Origin: Sulfuricurvum sp.
GTDB taxonomy: Bacteria; Campylobacterota; Campylobacteria; Campylobacterales; Sulfurimonadaceae
NCBI GenBank assembly: GCA_022729795.1
Contig: DZBD01000004.1
Location: 1 to 48,683 of the forward strand
Reading direction: 5' to 3'
DNA length: 48,683 bases
Of the stretch, positions 46,419 through 48,683 are shown piece by piece. The position numbers were made by a program, and so were the translations under genes. Position 1 is the stretch's first letter. Each line of letters begins with the position of its first letter. The notes beneath the pieces were generated by a model. The model was not told where the DNA came from, ran no database searches, and worked only from the letters and a program-made list of their open reading frames with translations.

Positions 46419-47410
46419 TAACAAATTCTCGGAAGAAGTTCGCCTGTGGGCATTTCTAAAAAACGGGATGTTCCCCAAGCGCTTTTGAGAATCACTTTCT
46501 TGGCATGTGCATTTGTAACCTTGGCGATTATTTGGGCATGTGGATGAAACTCTTTTAAAATTCCACATGCCGATTCTGCATCCTCTTTTTTCACGGCTAA
46601 AAGAAATGTGCCCTCATTCGCCAAAGTTGTCGCTTCGAATCCAAGCATTTCGCAAATCCCTTTTACCTCATCACTGACGGGAACCATCTGCTCCGCAACC
46701 TCGATACATATATTGGATTGTTTTGCCCATTCATTAAGCACTGCACTTATGCCGCCTCTTGTTGCATCCCGCATCGCCGTTATTTTTATTTTTGCATCTA
46801 TCAAAGCTTTTACCTGCGCAAATAAAGAGTTACAATCGCTCTTGAGAGAAGAGCTTATATCGATTCCCTCGCGTGCAGCAAAAATTGTAGCACCGTGAGT
46901 ACCTATATCCCGATTGACTATAATCACATCATCAACCCTAAGATTATTGGAACTAATCCCTTTTTGAAGGACTTCCCCTATCCCCGTCGTGTTTATAAAA
47001 ATTTTATCCACACTCCCCCGAGGAACAACCTTAGTATCTCCACCTACCACAATGGCACCGTTAATTTCAAGTTCTTGTCTCATACTTGAAACAATCCGCT
47101 CAAGTTGTACAAGTTCAAATCCCTCTTCTATAATAACACTACAGGTAAGATATTTCGGTTTTGCTCCCATCATAGCAAGGTCATTGCAAGTACCGCAAAT
47201 AGCAAGTTTTCCTATATCTCCCCCCGCAAAAAAAAGAGGTGAGACCGTAAAACTATCCGTTGAAAATGCTAGCTCACCGTTATGGATAATCGCAGCGTCT
47301 TCTTTTTTTTCTAGTATTTCATTTGCAAATGCTTTGTAAAAAACTTTAGAAATAAGCTCATTATTCTCTTCACCGCCGTTTCCACATGCCAAGGATATCG
47401 TTGTATTCAT
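46418..47410 (-). CDS. hypE: Hydrogenase maturation protein HypE
   Basis: 330 residues. AIR-synthase-like fold with [15 protein letters not shown] at the N-terminus, [16 protein letters not shown] in the middle and the C-terminal PRIC whose cysteine is carbamoylated then cyanylated to make the CN ligand of the NiFe site. HypF, HypB, HypC and HypD are not in the window; 132 bases of gap precede it. Three full copies of the dispersed word fall in this gene (46535, 46561, 47380) plus a near match at 46502. Confidence 0.97.
   Translation of the reverse strand: MNTTISLACGNGGEENNELISKVFYKAFANEILEKKEDAAIIHNGELAFSTDSFTVSPLFFAGGDIGKLAICGTCNDLAMMGAKPKYLTCSVIIEEGFELVQLERIVSSMRQELEINGAIVVGGDTKVVPRGSVDKIFINTTGIGEVLQKGISSNNLRVDDVIIVNRDIGTHGATIFAAREGIDISSSLKSDCNSLFAQVKALIDAKIKITAMRDATRGGISAVLNEWAKQSNICIEVAEQMVPVSDEVKGICEMLGFEATTLANEGTFLLAVKKEDAESACGILKEFHPHAQIIAKVTNAHAKKVILKSAWGTSRFLEMPTGELLPRIC
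46535..46571. repeat. Inverted pair of the GGCATGTGGA word in hypE
   Basis: GGCATGTGGA at 46535-46544 and TTCCACATGCC at 46561-46571 are inverted, separated by 16 bases. The coding strand reads them as Ala-Cys-Gly and as Pro-His-Ala. A near copy GGCATGTGC is at 46502-46510. Confidence 0.85.
47380..47390 (-). repeat. GGCATGTGGAA word in hypE
   Basis: TTCCACATGCC on plus, near the 5' end of hypE; coding strand reads TTG GCA TGT GGA AAC, Leu-Ala-Cys-Gly-Asn, directly at the nucleotide-binding start of the protein. Confidence 0.8.
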
Positions 47411-47542
47411 TTATTTATCTTTTATGAGGAACTTTTTGAGAAGTTTATTCTATCATATTCTTTTTCTCTTTAATCAATAAACAAGCAATTTTTATTTATT
47501 ATATTTAGTTCATATAAATTTATTTATAGAAAAGGAGATACA

Positions 47543-48683
47543 ATGCTTAGTTCTTTAGATATCTCTCAGCTTTACCATCCGTGTGATACTTCATTCTTTT
47601 CATTTACAACAACGGATGATTTGGAACCGCTTGAACATCCGATGGGGAAAAAGAGTGCTCTTGATGCTATCGATTTTGCGGCAGACATACAACAAGAGGG
47701 CTTCAACCTCTTTGCAATGGGACCATCCGGCAGCGGCAAACATTCTTCCGTAATGTCACTACTACGCCAAAGAGCTGAAAAAGAGGTCGCTCCAAGAGAT
47801 TGGTGCTATGTCAACAACTTTAAAGATTCGAAAAAACCTATTGCGATTGATTTTCCCTCCGGCGAAGCACTGCAATTTAAAGAAGATATTATTGAACTTG
47901 TAGAACTTCTTAAAGCCGTTTTGCCTACGGCTTTTGAGAGTAACACCTACCAAAACGAGCGCGAAGCAACAAGCCAAAAATACATTGATCAACAAACAGA
48001 TATTTTTAAAACTCTCCAAGAGCAGGCAAAAAAGCATGATGTAGCAATGAGCTCCACTCTACCTACTCGTGTTACTTTTGCTCCAATTATTAACGGAAAG
48101 GTTTTATCTTCGGCGGAATTTAAGCTCATAGAAGGGGAGGAAAAAGAAAAAATCATCCACAGAATGACAGAGTTTGAAACAATCGTCAAAGAAAATTTGC
48201 GCAAAGTAAGTATGCTGAACAAGGCACAGCAAAAAGAACTCAAAGCATTAGAGAGAAAAACTACGCAAGAAGCAGTCGAAGCACTTATCGATGAGATGCG
48301 CCGCAAATATCAAGATTCTAAGAAGGTTTTAGATTATCTAGGCGAGATGGAAAACAACGTTATTCGTAATGTACAAGATTTTTTACTTAAACCCGATGAT
48401 ATGGCAGTTCCCCCTTTTATGCAAGAATTTTATGCACCCAATTTTGAAAGATACAACGTAAATCTTTTTATTTCACACGATAAAAATGCTACGGCTCCCG
48501 TTATATACGAAGATAATCCTATTCACCAAAATCTTATAGGAAGAGTGGAGCATGCTTCTCATGTCGGAACCCTTGTAACCGATTTCAACATGATAAAAGC
48601 CGGTGCGCTTCACAAGGCAAACGGAGGATATTTAATACTTGATGCAAGAAAAGTACTTATGCAACCCTTTGCTTATGAAGGAC
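47543..48683 (+). CDS. Lon-like ATP-dependent protease, AAA_32 family (partial, runs off the end)
   Basis: The frame is open from ATG 47543 to the end of the window, 380 residues so far, behind a strong AAAGGAG site (47531-47537). Walker A GPSGSGKHS is at residues 60-68 and GGYLILDA (Walker B) is near residue 368. The preceding helical insert (about 110-270) is typical of this family, whose C-terminal Lon-type Ser-Lys protease domain would lie beyond the edge. The family is LonB/YcbZ-like. It is divergent from hypE. Confidence 0.85.
   Translation, partial: MLSSLDISQLYHPCDTSFFSFTTTDDLEPLEHPMGKKSALDAIDFAADIQQEGFNLFAMGPSGSGKHSSVMSLLRQRAEKEVAPRDWCYVNNFKDSKKPIAIDFPSGEALQFKEDIIELVELLKAVLPTAFESNTYQNEREATSQKYIDQQTDIFKTLQEQAKKHDVAMSSTLPTRVTFAPIINGKVLSSAEFKLIEGEEKEKIIHRMTEFETIVKENLRKVSMLNKAQQKELKALERKTTQEAVEALIDEMRRKYQDSKKVLDYLGEMENNVIRNVQDFLLKPDDMAVPPFMQEFYAPNFERYNVNLFISHDKNATAPVIYEDNPIHQNLIGRVEHASHVGTLVTDFNMIKAGALHKANGGYLILDARKVLMQPFAYEG

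Noticed and set aside
46419-46568. N-terminal extension of hypA to an ATG at 46568
   Set aside because: HypA must begin with Met-His-Glu for nickel binding; the extension lies wholly inside hypE.

Overview
The window is AT-rich chromosomal DNA whose gene content and order point to a Sulfurimonas-like member of the Campylobacterota (formerly Epsilonproteobacteria). Indicators are a split F-type ATP synthase operon (b', b, delta, alpha, gamma, beta, epsilon, without a and c) running directly into tolQ-tolR-tolA-tolB-pal-cpoB-slyD, a rplU-rpmA-obgE-proB-fmt-birA-parA-parB block upstream of it, an argG/rplI/hslV/hslU/era block, and a Pgp2/Pgp1 (Csd6/Csd4-type) cell-shape peptidase pair. No rRNA, tRNA, IS element, prophage or CRISPR array was seen. 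Assignments rest on motif reading only; no database search was possible.

Layout. Positions 73-5363 (minus) carry a SWIM-SNF2 helicase, a DUF808/YedI membrane protein and an MFS transporter. Position 5497 starts an isolated flaG with a possible sigma-28 promoter. A long plus-strand block from 6024 to 23016 holds argG, an unusual ferredoxin-thioredoxin-reductase/rhodanese fusion, rplI, hslV, hslU, era, two periplasmic peptidoglycan carboxypeptidases, and nine genes resembling the MSHA/type II secretion assembly machine (PilM/N-, PilO- and PilP-like proteins, secretin, ExeA-type AAA ATPase, a TPR protein, an unknown exported protein, GspE ATPase, GspF platform). There are no pilin genes, as in the Cts natural-transformation system of Campylobacter. 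From 23036 to 47410 nearly everything is on the minus strand: yigZ, yebC, two unknown genes, ttcA-like, mtnN, nitrilase, fabD, a degenerate sigma-54-activator-like gene, slyD, Tol-Pal, ATP synthase, ParAB, birA, fmt, proB, obgE, rpmA, rplU, hypA, hypE. The right edge (47543 on) is the start of a Lon-like AAA protease on the plus strand.

The most striking signal is not a gene. The 9-base word GGCATGTGG (reverse CCACATGCC), usually extended to GGCATGTGGAA or GGCATGTGGAT, occurs 19 times by eye on both strands (11 and 8), against roughly 0.1-0.4 expected for this length of DNA. It sits in many unrelated housekeeping genes, is read in all frames (giving recurring Pro-His-Ala, Ala-Cys-Gly and His-Val-Asp/Glu peptides), and occurs as inverted pairs, one of which forms the hairpin between yebC and yigZ. 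This is how DNA uptake sequences behave in Neisseria and Pasteurellaceae. With a Cts-like DNA-uptake operon in the same window, the leading hypothesis is a DNA uptake sequence in this Campylobacterota lineage.

Other points worth a look are the FTR-rhodanese fusion, a TtcA-like protein lacking one iron-sulphur cysteine, HslV with a four-residue leader before the catalytic threonine, the GAFTGA-less activator-like protein overlapping the 3' end of slyD, and the coupling of cell-shape peptidases to the transformation machine in one transcription unit.
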